Source: VXNE01 sp963665455 (GTDB taxonomy: Bacteria > Pseudomonadota > Gammaproteobacteria > Pseudomonadales > Azotimanducaceae). From it: a stretch of DNA of 64,000 nt. The stretch lies in assembly GCA_963665455.1 (NCBI GenBank), contig OY762279.1, positions 3,782,001 to 3,846,000 of the forward strand, written 5' to 3'. Both the position numbers and the translations under genes were made by a program. The notes under the pieces were generated by a model. The model did no database searches. It was not told the origin of the DNA and saw nothing but the letters and a program-made list of their open reading frames with translations. Shown piece after piece: positions 32,831 through 40,886 of this stretch (position 1 is the stretch's first letter; each line of letters starts with the position of its first letter).

Positions 32831-34446
32831 TTGACAACGAACTTATCGACGCCTACATCGCCGAGCTGGAGGCTCTGCGACGGTACGGGACGGAAATGGC
32901 GGAATCGCATCCGGCCGTGGCGTCGCGGCTGGACATCGGGCCGCGTCCCTCCCGTGACCCAGCGGTGGAGCGACTCGTCCAGAGCGCCGCATTCCTCGCG
33001 GCCCGGTTGCGTTTGGCCATTGAGGGGCAGGCCACGGAGATGCCACTGGCCTTGCTGACCATCTTGGCGCCGTCTTTGGTCGAGCCGGTGCCGTCGATGG
33101 CGGTCGTCAGCTTCGAGGGCGGTTCCGAACCGCGGCTGATTCGTCGCGGTACGCGGGTGGATTACCAAGTCGGCGGACAGGCCTTGGTCTGCCTCAGCAC
33201 CACCATGGATGTCTATGTTGGGCCGGCGACGTTGAACATAGAGCGCCTCCCGCCGACGCTGGATCATGCCGACGGATTGAGCGTCACCATCGTCGGCGAC
33301 CTCGGCGGCGACCCCCTGTTCATGCTCGGCCACGACCGCATCAGCGGTGCCACGCTGCTCGATGCACTGTCGGATTCGTTGACCGCGATCGAGGTGCAGT
33401 TGCCGAGCGGCGAGGTCATGCGCTTGCCGCCGACGGCGTTGCGCCTGCACGGCCTGGCGCGGGACGAGGCCGCGCTGCCGGCCTACCCGGCGACCCATCG
33501 GGCGCATCGTCTCGTCGTCGAGTACATGGTGTTTCCGGAGAAGTTCCGCTTCGTGTCCTTGCCGGGCATTCCGCTATTGTCGGGTAGTCAGATCCGGTTC
33601 TTCTTCTCCGCCGCGTTGCCATTGCAGCCCGGCACCGAGCGCAGCCTCCTACAGATCAACCGCGTGCCGGTCGTGAACCTGTGGCGGGGAGCAGGGACGC
33701 CATTCGAGGTGACCGGCAGGATCTTCGAACATCCGGTGCGGGTCGACGCGTTGCGGTATCGCACGGTGGAGTGCCACTCGGTGTTGGAGGTGGGGGTCTA
33801 CGAAGGAGACGGCTCGCTACAGGTGATCGACCCGGTGGTTGCACCCGGCAATCTGGCGGGATCGGAGGTGCGGTGGGGCACGCGACGCACGGTTTCCCGC
33901 GTCGGTGGTGAAGTGCTCCTTTACTTCCAGGGCATCGACTACATGCGCCTCGGCAACGAGCAGTTGATCGCCGTGCCGCAGGTGTGGGCCAGCAACCGCG
34001 ACATCGCCGAACGGGCGCCGGTGGGCGCGGCGCTCATGCCCGTCGACGCCATCGGCGATTGGCGTTGCGTCCTCACCCTTGCGCCGACCCGCTATCGCGA
34101 GGCGTTGACGGGTGCCGCCGCCATGCGGACGTTGATCGGTTACCTGCGCTCCAGCATCGGCACGTTCGGCCCCGCTGGCCGCGCGCGGCTGTTGCGCGAC
34201 TACCTGAAAATGTTCCCGGGGTCCGAGGTAGCCCCTTGGATCGAGGGTATCGACGACGTCGGCTTCCGGCCGGTCGCCGTCAACCGGGGCGGTGACGCGC
34301 AACCGGGTCTGGTCATGACGTTGAGCTATGATCGCTCGAGCTACCGCACCGTCAGCCAAGCGATGATGAAGCGCATCGTAAACGTGCTCATGGACAGCCA
34401 GCGCGGTCTGAACCGAGTGGAGGAAGTCATTGTCACCACCGTCTGA
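32827..34446 (+). CDS. tssF: T6SS baseplate subunit TssF
   Basis: The 539-residue protein starts at GTG within the tssE stop. The N-terminal DPAVERLVQSAAFLAARLRLAIEG and LLTILAPSLVEPVPSMAVVSFEG match the TssF (VasA/ImpG) signature helix and PSM strand. LPGIPLLSGSQIRFFFSAALP and RVPVVNLW follow. TssF forms the wedge of the T6SS baseplate with TssG, E and K. Many Leu codons are TTG here, unlike genes on either side of the cluster. Confidence 0.88.
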   Translation: MIDNELIDAYIAELEALRRYGTEMAESHPAVASRLDIGPRPSRDPAVERLVQSAAFLAARLRLAIEGQATEMPLALLTILAPSLVEPVPSMAVVSFEGGSEPRLIRRGTRVDYQVGGQALVCLSTTMDVYVGPATLNIERLPPTLDHADGLSVTIVGDLGGDPLFMLGHDRISGATLLDALSDSLTAIEVQLPSGEVMRLPPTALRLHGLARDEAALPAYPATHRAHRLVVEYMVFPEKFRFVSLPGIPLLSGSQIRFFFSAALPLQPGTERSLLQINRVPVVNLWRGAGTPFEVTGRIFEHPVRVDALRYRTVECHSVLEVGVYEGDGSLQVIDPVVAPGNLAGSEVRWGTRRTVSRVGGEVLLYFQGIDYMRLGNEQLIAVPQVWASNRDIAERAPVGAALMPVDAIGDWRCVLTLAPTRYREALTGAAAMRTLIGYLRSSIGTFGPAGRARLLRDYLKMFPGSEVAPWIEGIDDVGFRPVAVNRGGDAQPGLVMTLSYDRSSYRTVSQAMMKRIVNVLMDSQRGLNRVEEVIVTTV

Positions 34447-35521
34447 AGCAGTGTCCAACGTCGGTGACGCGCCGGCGGACGGATCCGAGACCGTCCAGGC
34501 GGTGCAGCCGGCCGCGCCGGCGGTACCGATGGAGACACCACGGGGCAGCCCGCCGGAGGAAGAGGATGCCGAGTCCCATCCCTTGGTGCGGGATCTGCTG
34601 CTGTCGCCGTCGACTTGGCAAATTTGGCCGGCCGTTGCGGTGCTACGGTGGATGACGCGGCACGCTTCAAGTCGGGTGCGGAGGATACGATACCGCTCCA
34701 AACCCTCGTTGGAGTTTTCGCCCGGCGAGATTACGGACGTCACGCTCGATCAGCATGGCCTTAGTCTGGTGCTGAGCAGTCCGGGCTTCGCGGCGCCAGG
34801 CTCGCCGCTGCCCGCGAGCGACATCTCGCGCATCATTGAAGATCATTACCGGGGCGGTGCGTTGGCCGAGTGGCTCGATGGTCCGATTGATCGCTTCATG
34901 CACGCGTTCGAGGCGTCCCACGCCCGCAGCAACGTGGCCTTCGGCTTGGCGACGGGCGACTTGGAAATCCGCACGTTGCGCAACGTCAGCCAGCTCACGG
35001 GCCGGTCCACGCCACTATGGGGCAGCGGGACGGGCGAGCTGCGCGACACTTGGGACAACCCTCCGAGCGGAGCGGTTGGTCTGGCCCCGTTCTTCATGGG
35101 CAACATGACTGCCGCAGGCATGGAGGATCTCATGCGCAGCTACACCCGACTGCCGGTGCGCGTCGAGGAGTTCGCCGGAGGCGAGGTCACGATCCTCCAC
35201 CCCGTCGTGGTGGGCCGTCCCCTCGGAACCGCGATGCTCGGCGCGAAATGCCGCTTGGCGACTGCGGGGGTCAACGTGATCCTGGAGGGTGGTAGTGACC
35301 GCCAGCAGCTAAAGTGGGCCTGCGAGGTCACGCGGCGCCGGACGCTGCACCTAGCGGCTAAGAGCTACGTGGGGTCGGATTCGCCACAGGTTCACGTCTA
35401 TCTGGAGATGGATGCGGAAGCCGTCCCGCCCGTGGAGCTTAATGGTCGGACGGGGCTCGGGGCCGGGGCGGTGCTGGGCAAGGCACACGGCCGCGTCCGC
35501 CTGCCGATTTCGCAGGTCTAG
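34430..35521 (+). CDS. tssG: T6SS baseplate subunit TssG
   Basis: The 363-residue protein matches TssG in size and layout: an N-terminal RIRYRSKPSLEFSPGEITDV strand segment, a central IDRFMHAFEASHAR helix, LGAKCRLATAGVNVILEG, and a C-terminal beta domain. An N-terminal acidic and Pro-rich extension of about 50 residues is unusual. Start is TTG 34430, which has GGAGGA 5 bases upstream and overlaps tssF by 17 bases. It completes the E-F-G baseplate operon. TssK, which caps this complex, is not in the window. Confidence 0.8.
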   Translation: MSPPSEAVSNVGDAPADGSETVQAVQPAAPAVPMETPRGSPPEEEDAESHPLVRDLLLSPSTWQIWPAVAVLRWMTRHASSRVRRIRYRSKPSLEFSPGEITDVTLDQHGLSLVLSSPGFAAPGSPLPASDISRIIEDHYRGGALAEWLDGPIDRFMHAFEASHARSNVAFGLATGDLEIRTLRNVSQLTGRSTPLWGSGTGELRDTWDNPPSGAVGLAPFFMGNMTAAGMEDLMRSYTRLPVRVEEFAGGEVTILHPVVVGRPLGTAMLGAKCRLATAGVNVILEGGSDRQQLKWACEVTRRRTLHLAAKSYVGSDSPQVHVYLEMDAEAVPPVELNGRTGLGAGAVLGKAHGRVRLPISQV

Positions 35522-35559
35522 GGCGTCGCCCTACATCGGTCGGCCGACAGCCGTACGAC

Positions 35560-36054
35560 GTGACGACGCGCCGCCAGTTGGCCCCCGGTGATGCCGGAGG
35601 CAGCACGCAACGAATTCGGCTTTCCGAGTGGGCGCGGCGGCAGGGTATCTCGCGCCTAACGGCGTACCGGATGCTACAGGCGGGTACCTTGCCGGTACCT
35701 GCCGAACGCACGCCGACCGGGCGGTGGTTCGTGCTCGTCACCGACGAGTCCCGTGTTGCCGTCTATGCCCGCTCCGGGGACGAGCCCGACGACCCACAGT
35801 CGCTGGACTCCCAGATATCGTCCTTGGTGCGGTGGGCGAGCTACCGCAACATGCCCATCTACACCGTGATACGCGAGATAGGCGATCCAGAACGCGATTC
35901 CTTGCCCATGCTGGCCAAGTTGCTCGGCGACAGGCGCATCACCCAGATTCTCATCGAGACGCCGAAGATCGTGGGCACCGCGTCGTTCGCGTTGCTTAAT
36001 GCCGCGCTGGCACCGCACGGTCGCGCCATCGTGGCCCGCAACCCGTCGGATTAG
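35560..36054 (+). CDS. IS607-like serine recombinase with altered catalytic site, in the T6SS locus
   Basis: The 164-residue protein follows the IS607 TnpA layout: a MerR-type helix-turn-helix (LSEWARRQGISRLTAYRMLQAG, residues 21-42), TPTGRWFVLV, then a serine-recombinase N-terminal fold beginning VAVYARSGDEP. In active enzymes this reads YARVS with Ser as nucleophile; here Gly-73 stands at that place after Ser-72. The DRLTRF-type arginine motif is also replaced by PKIVGTASF. It lacks a partner TnpB and inverted repeats. It lies 38 bases after tssG on the same strand and converges with the pentapeptide gene. It may be a domesticated DNA-binding protein. Confidence 0.65.
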   Translation: MTTRRQLAPGDAGGSTQRIRLSEWARRQGISRLTAYRMLQAGTLPVPAERTPTGRWFVLVTDESRVAVYARSGDEPDDPQSLDSQISSLVRWASYRNMPIYTVIREIGDPERDSLPMLAKLLGDRRITQILIETPKIVGTASFALLNAALAPHGRAIVARNPSD

Positions 36055-37100
36055 CGTCCGCGCGCTTGTGCTTCGCGTTCTGCGCGCCAGTCCACGGTAC
36101 CCCGGCTCGCGGTGGTGTTGGCACCATCGAGCGATACCTCGACACCGTGTAGGTCCGCCTCGACGAAACTCGCGTTGACCACATTGGCGTCGTTCAGGCA
36201 AGCATTTCGGAATACGGACTTGGTGGCCTGTAGTCGTTCGAGATTGGCACCGGTCAAGTCTGCATCCGTCCAAACGCTACTCACCGCCATCGCGCCTATG
36301 AACGATGCTTCCGTCAAGACCGCCTTGGGGAACATGGCGCTGTTCAGTGCGGCGGCATCGAAACGGGAAGAGGGGGCGGTGATTTTTGCGAACAGGCAGC
36401 CGGGGAACTCGCCTTCGGAGCAGTCGGCCTCGGTCAAGTCGCACTCGGCGAAGATGGTGCCATCGGCCTGCCGCAGACGCGCTCCGACGAAGCTGCTTTG
36501 GTACAGGTTGCACTTCGCGAATTTGACGCTGGAGAAGTCGAGGCCGTCGGCGTGCACGCGAATCAGGCTGCATTGCTCGAAGCGGGCGTGCTCGTACGCC
36601 CATGTCCGCAGATCTGTTCCGACTAGTGAACCCCCCTGCCAAGTGGAGTTCTCCGCCAACACGCTATCCAGTTCGCAACCCGACATGGTGACGTTGTGCT
36701 GCGTGGTGCCGGGTCCATTAAGGGCCAACCGGGCCACCTTTGACTCGGCAAGCGTCAATCGGTCTGCGGACTGACCGACATCGAGCTCTTCGAACTGGCA
36801 GTCGGCCATGATGAGCCCGTCCAGCTTCCCGCGGACGAACTGTAGGCCCGCCCCCTTGCAGCTAATCATCTGGGCATCGAGGAGGTCGCAGCCATCAAAG
36901 ACGCACTCATCGAAGGTACATTGCAGGAACGAGGCCTGTTGCAGGGAGACATCCTCAAAGCGGACGTGGTCGAAGATGCAGTCCTGAAAGGTCATCCCAT
37001 CGGCGTCTTCCGCCGCGATGGTTTCCTGCGTCCACTCCGCGCCGGTGACGGGCACGCCCACGTTCTGGTGGGCTGTGACGGGATCTTGAAACTCACTCAT
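36051..37100 (-). CDS. Pentapeptide-repeat protein of the T6SS cluster
   Basis: The 349-residue protein is made mostly of A(D/N)LxX-type pentapeptide repeats, including FDHVRFEDVSLQQASFLQCTFDE near residue 45 and later DADLTGANLERLQATKSVFRNACLNDANVVNASFVEADL. They form a quadrilateral beta-helix, here interrupted by a less regular central part. Pentapeptide proteins are often found in T6SS loci as effectors, immunity proteins or structural accessories; which applies is unknown. It overlaps the upstream gene by 8 bases and the facing recombinase by 4. Confidence 0.8.
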   Translation of the reverse strand: MSEFQDPVTAHQNVGVPVTGAEWTQETIAAEDADGMTFQDCIFDHVRFEDVSLQQASFLQCTFDECVFDGCDLLDAQMISCKGAGLQFVRGKLDGLIMADCQFEELDVGQSADRLTLAESKVARLALNGPGTTQHNVTMSGCELDSVLAENSTWQGGSLVGTDLRTWAYEHARFEQCSLIRVHADGLDFSSVKFAKCNLYQSSFVGARLRQADGTIFAECDLTEADCSEGEFPGCLFAKITAPSSRFDAAALNSAMFPKAVLTEASFIGAMAVSSVWTDADLTGANLERLQATKSVFRNACLNDANVVNASFVEADLHGVEVSLDGANTTASRGTVDWRAEREAQARGR

Positions 37101-38604
37101 CGCGCGTTGGGGTGGATTGCCGGAGCGTGGTGGACGAGGCGTTCACGACCGCTGCCGGGGCGTCGCCTAGCGGCGCGAGCTCGTGGGCGAGGTCGGCGAC
37201 CCGCTGTCCGACGTCCTTCCAGCCCCGCCGGGCGTCGAAGCGGACGATGCGCATCGCCGGCCAAGCCCGCCCGGGCAGTTGGCCGTTCCAGAAGGGGTCG
37301 CCCGGAGGGGCAACGACGATGGTGGGCGCACCGGCTGGGGCCGTCCGCAAGGCAAAGTCCTCGCCGGCCACACGAACGGCGGAACGCTCGGGCCGTGGCT
37401 GGTGGGGCACCGCCGCGCGCAACGCCGCCAACTCCTCGTCGGGCCACCGGTGACCGACGCCGTTTAGCCCCCCGAGATCGTCATCAATCCATACGCCTTC
37501 GCCTTGGGGCGGGCGGGCGGGCACCATCTTCGGCGCCAGCATCTCGGCCAGCGAGCCATCATCGAGTACGGCATGGGGAACTTGGGTGGCGGGGGGCAGG
37601 TTATCGCGCCCGAGATCGAATACGCCGATGGTCGCGGGGGTTTCCATCGCGGCATTGATCCAAGGCTGCCAGCGGTGCGGATGGGTGCGCCAGACATGTA
37701 TCAATACGCCTTCGTTGAATATCTTGCCGCCTTCGTCCAGATCAAAGTTCCCCTCCAATAGACGCACCGCCAACTCCGCCGGCGCGGCCAACGTTCTGGC
37801 CTGCTGCATCATGCGGGAGGCTGCGGAGGCGTCGCCGGCCAACACCGCCAACTCCAAGCGGGCAGCTGCCGCGAAGGCGGACTTGCCGTCGCAGCGTTGC
37901 CAGGCGTCGCTGGCGCGCCCCGCCGTCCACGCGACGCGGGCGACGGCGGGCAGCATCTCCTCATTCAGGTCGGGCGCGTCGAGCAGCAAGTGGGCGAACG
38001 TCTTGAGCCGGTCATGCCGCCCGGTCTGTGCCAGCGCGGAAGCCGTCACCATCGCGGTGGCTCCTGCCGTTGCCGCGTCCGGTATCGGTGCGACGCCGTG
38101 CAGGATGGGCTCAAGAAACTGAAACGCATCGGTGGGACGCTTGAGCGCGAGGGCGGCGCGTGCCCCGGTTAGGGCCACGGATGCATGGAGCGGCATGGTT
38201 GCGGCCACCTGCACCGTGCGGCGGTAGTCCCCCAAGGCGTTCCGATGTCGTACGAGGGATATGGCGGCCGGCGGGAACGCACCCTCCAAGAGGCTCTCCA
38301 AGATGCCGAGCCCGGCCACGACGGCACCGGAAGCCATCATGGCTTCCGCCTCCAGCAAGCGATCAATGGGCACCCGCTCGCCCTCGCGGGCGGCCTGCAG
38401 CGCACCGATACGGTCGCCGTTGGCCAATAGCTGCCACCCGCCGCCGCCCAGGGCACCCGCCGTTATCGCGTCTCCGCTTGCGAGGGCGAGTGGTGCGCGT
38501 TCAGACGGCGGCATGCCCAGCCAAGCGTCGTACAGTAGCCGGGCACCAACCGGCGCGGCCTGCCGGGTAAGTGCGCCCCGCGCCAGAACGCGGTCAAACG
38601 TCAC
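37093..38604 (-). CDS. T6SS-linked protein of unknown function, helical repeats
   Basis: A 503-residue protein with an Ala/Leu-rich, TPR-like helical first two thirds (for example LLEAEAMMASGAVVAGLGILESLLEG and ARVAWTAGRASDAWQRCDGKSAFAAAARLELAVLAGDASAA). The C-terminal third has a Trp- and Pro-rich beta-like pattern (AGAPTIVVAPPGDPFWNGQLPGRAWPAMRIVRFDARRGWKDVG). I do not recognise a family. It starts 21 bases after tssC stops and overlaps the pentapeptide gene, so it belongs to the tssB-tssC transcript. It could be an assembly or effector-handling factor. Confidence 0.7.
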   Translation of the reverse strand: MTFDRVLARGALTRQAAPVGARLLYDAWLGMPPSERAPLALASGDAITAGALGGGGWQLLANGDRIGALQAAREGERVPIDRLLEAEAMMASGAVVAGLGILESLLEGAFPPAAISLVRHRNALGDYRRTVQVAATMPLHASVALTGARAALALKRPTDAFQFLEPILHGVAPIPDAATAGATAMVTASALAQTGRHDRLKTFAHLLLDAPDLNEEMLPAVARVAWTAGRASDAWQRCDGKSAFAAAARLELAVLAGDASAASRMMQQARTLAAPAELAVRLLEGNFDLDEGGKIFNEGVLIHVWRTHPHRWQPWINAAMETPATIGVFDLGRDNLPPATQVPHAVLDDGSLAEMLAPKMVPARPPQGEGVWIDDDLGGLNGVGHRWPDEELAALRAAVPHQPRPERSAVRVAGEDFALRTAPAGAPTIVVAPPGDPFWNGQLPGRAWPAMRIVRFDARRGWKDVGQRVADLAHELAPLGDAPAAVVNASSTTLRQSTPTRDE

Positions 38605-38625
38605 GGGGCAGGGGCGCAGTCTGGA

Positions 38626-40095
38626 TCACTGGGAGGCGGGCAGTTCCGCCACCAGCCGCAGGGATGCCGTGAGCTCCTCAAGCTGGAAGTGGGGCCGCAG
38701 ATGCGCGACCGACGTGTAGGATCCGGGTTTGCCGGCGACCTCGCGCACTTCAACGCGCGCCTCCCGCAACGGGTAGGATGCCTTCGTTGCGTGGGATGCG
38801 CTGTCGTCGGCCGTGACGTATTGCATGATCCAGTTGTTCAGGAACTGTTCAATTTGCGCACGGTCGGTGAAGCCACCGATCTTGTCGCGCATGATCGCCT
38901 TGAGATAGTGGGCGAAGCGCGAACAGGCCAAAACGTACGGCAGGCTCGCCGAAAGCCGCGCGTTCGCCGATGCCTCGGGCTCCGAGTACTTCGCCGGCCG
39001 GTTGACCGTCGACCCGGAGAAGACCACGGCAAAGTCGGTGTTGCGGGCGTGGCACAAACTGATGATCCCTTGGTCCGAGAGTTCCTTCTCCCGCCGATCC
39101 GTGATGGTGGTCTCGGTCGGGCACTTGGAGATCTTGGTTCCGGAAAGCGAAGCGAAGCTGTGTAGCGGTAGGTTGGCTACCTTGCCGCCGGATTCCGTTC
39201 CGCGGATGGCCGCCGGCCAGCCGTGTTCGGCGAAGGACTTCATGATGAGGTCGCCCATTGCCCAAGATGAGGGCCCCCACAGGTACTTCTCGTGGTCGCT
39301 GCCGTCGACATCTTCGACAAAGTCCATTTCGTCGACGGGCGCGGAGTCCGGTCCGTAGGGCAGGCGCACCAATGTGCGTGGTGCCGTGAGCACTAGGTAG
39401 CGTGAGTCGGCGCTGTCGCGCAACGAATTCCACGCCGCCATCTCGCTGGAGTCGAAGATCTTCGCGATGTCGATGGGCCGGTCCAGCTCCGTGAAGCTGT
39501 CTAGGTCGAGCAAGGAGGGATCAGCGCTCGCGAGGAAGGGTGCGTGCGCCATCGCGGCCACGGCGGACATGTCGCGCAGGAATTGGACGTCTTGGGGCGC
39601 GCGACCGAACTCCATGTCCCCGATGAGGAACGTGTAGGGCGTGCCGCCGAGCGTTCCGTACTCGGACTCATAGACGCTCTTGAAGAAGTGCGACTGGTCG
39701 AAGCCGGCGGCCCGTTGGAAGTCGCGTGCTAGTTCCTTGCGGTTGCAGTTGAACACCCGAACCCTCATTGTCGAAGAGAGTTCGTTCTCCTGCACGAGCT
39801 TGTTGAGGTTGCGCCAACTCGCTTCAAGTCCTTGGAACTTGTCGTTGTGGAGCACCTGGTTGACCTGCGCGGAGATCAGTTGGTCCAGCGCGGCGATACG
39901 TTCCGCGATGGCGCGTTTCGCCCCGCCTTCAATGCTCGCGCCCGCCTTCGTGGCCTCTTCAATGAAACCCGCGAGCATGTTGCGGGCACCCTCCACCTGA
40001 TGCTTGTCGCGGGCCATCCGGCCCTCGTCCAGGATGCGGTCGAGGATCGTGTCTTGCTGCTCGGCGGCGCCGCCGGCGTGTTCGACTTCTGCCAC
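38626..40095 (-). CDS. tssC: T6SS contractile sheath large subunit TssC
   Basis: The 489-residue VipB/TssC protein carries the family core: LDQLISAQVNQVLHNDKFQGLEASWRNLNKLV, then RVFNCNRKELARDFQRAAGFDQSHFFKSVYESEYGTLGGTPYTFLIGDMEF, and YLWGPSSWAMGDLIMKSFAEHGWPAAIRG. It forms the contractile sheath with TssB. The upstream gap to tssB is only 2 bases, so the pair is cotranslated as usual. Confidence 0.95.
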   Translation of the reverse strand: MAEVEHAGGAAEQQDTILDRILDEGRMARDKHQVEGARNMLAGFIEEATKAGASIEGGAKRAIAERIAALDQLISAQVNQVLHNDKFQGLEASWRNLNKLVQENELSSTMRVRVFNCNRKELARDFQRAAGFDQSHFFKSVYESEYGTLGGTPYTFLIGDMEFGRAPQDVQFLRDMSAVAAMAHAPFLASADPSLLDLDSFTELDRPIDIAKIFDSSEMAAWNSLRDSADSRYLVLTAPRTLVRLPYGPDSAPVDEMDFVEDVDGSDHEKYLWGPSSWAMGDLIMKSFAEHGWPAAIRGTESGGKVANLPLHSFASLSGTKISKCPTETTITDRREKELSDQGIISLCHARNTDFAVVFSGSTVNRPAKYSEPEASANARLSASLPYVLACSRFAHYLKAIMRDKIGGFTDRAQIEQFLNNWIMQYVTADDSASHATKASYPLREARVEVREVAGKPGSYTSVAHLRPHFQLEELTASLRLVAELPASQ

Positions 40096-40097
40096 TG

Positions 40098-40619
40098 TTA
40101 TTCGCCTCCTTCGCCTTCTTCGTCGCCCAAGCCGAGCGCGTCACGCAACTCCTGCTGCTTGTCGGCGTCGGTGAGAATATCACCCAGCATCCCGTCGAGT
40201 CGGTCGTTGGCCTCTACCTTGCCGAGCAGGTCGGTAAGCTGGCGGCGGGCCTCAAGCAGTTTTGCGGTCTGCGGGAGCTGGGATGCCACGCCCATCGGCG
40301 AGAAGTCGTCCATCGACTTGAAGTCGAGCGACACGCCGATTTCCTTGTCGGCCTCGCCGGAAACTTCGTCGGAGACGGTGAACTGGAGCTTGGGCCCGAG
40401 GCGCGTCATCAGGCGGTCCACGCCGCCTTGTTCGACCTCCACGAACTTGCGGTCCGCATACTTGGTGGAATCCTCGGCGTCGCCGGTCAGATTGGAGACC
40501 ACTCCGGCCACCATCGGCAACTCCTTCGAGGCAGTGGCGCCACCGTCCTCCACATCGTAGGTAATCTGCACGCGCGGCGGTCGTACCCGACCTACTCGGT
40601 GCTGGCTGGAATCACTCAT
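40098..40619 (-). CDS. tssB: T6SS contractile sheath small subunit TssB
   Basis: The 173-residue VipA/TssB protein shows RVRPPRVQITYDVEDGGA, ELPMVAGVVSNLTGD and the helix DRKFVEVEQGGVDRLMTRLGPKLQFTV, followed by the C-terminal helices that interlock with TssC. ATG 40619 has AGAGGAGAAA upstream, a strong ribosome site. It is the first gene of the tssB-tssC-TPR-pentapeptide transcript. Confidence 0.95.
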   Translation of the reverse strand: MSDSSQHRVGRVRPPRVQITYDVEDGGATASKELPMVAGVVSNLTGDAEDSTKYADRKFVEVEQGGVDRLMTRLGPKLQFTVSDEVSGEADKEIGVSLDFKSMDDFSPMGVASQLPQTAKLLEARRQLTDLLGKVEANDRLDGMLGDILTDADKQQELRDALGLGDEEGEGGE

Positions 40620-40806
40620 GGTTTCTCCTCTCAGAACAGTTTGAATCTCACACGCTGGTCCGGTGTCCGCGGCACGATGATCCGGAAGCCGTACGTGCTC
40701 GGGCAAGCGGCGCAAACGGCCCGCGAAGCTGAGCTAGGACCGACGTTACCCGATACCGCTGACGGCCATCCACTTCGGCTACCCCCATGTGGGGCGTCGG
40801 CTGTCG

Positions 40807-40834
40807 ATAGTAGCACAAAAGACGACCGCGCCAA
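40807..40834 (-). promoter_or_regulatory. Candidate sigma-70 promoter for the tssBC operon
   Basis: On the minus strand TTGGCG (40834-40829) and TACTAT (40812-40807) are 16 bases apart, about 190 bases before tssB. The 267-bp clpV-tssB gap otherwise holds no gene that I can support. Confidence 0.35.
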
Positions 40835-40886
40835 CCTCTCGATACGTCGCCTAGCTGGGCGTACCTGGCCTGAAACGAGGCGCGGA

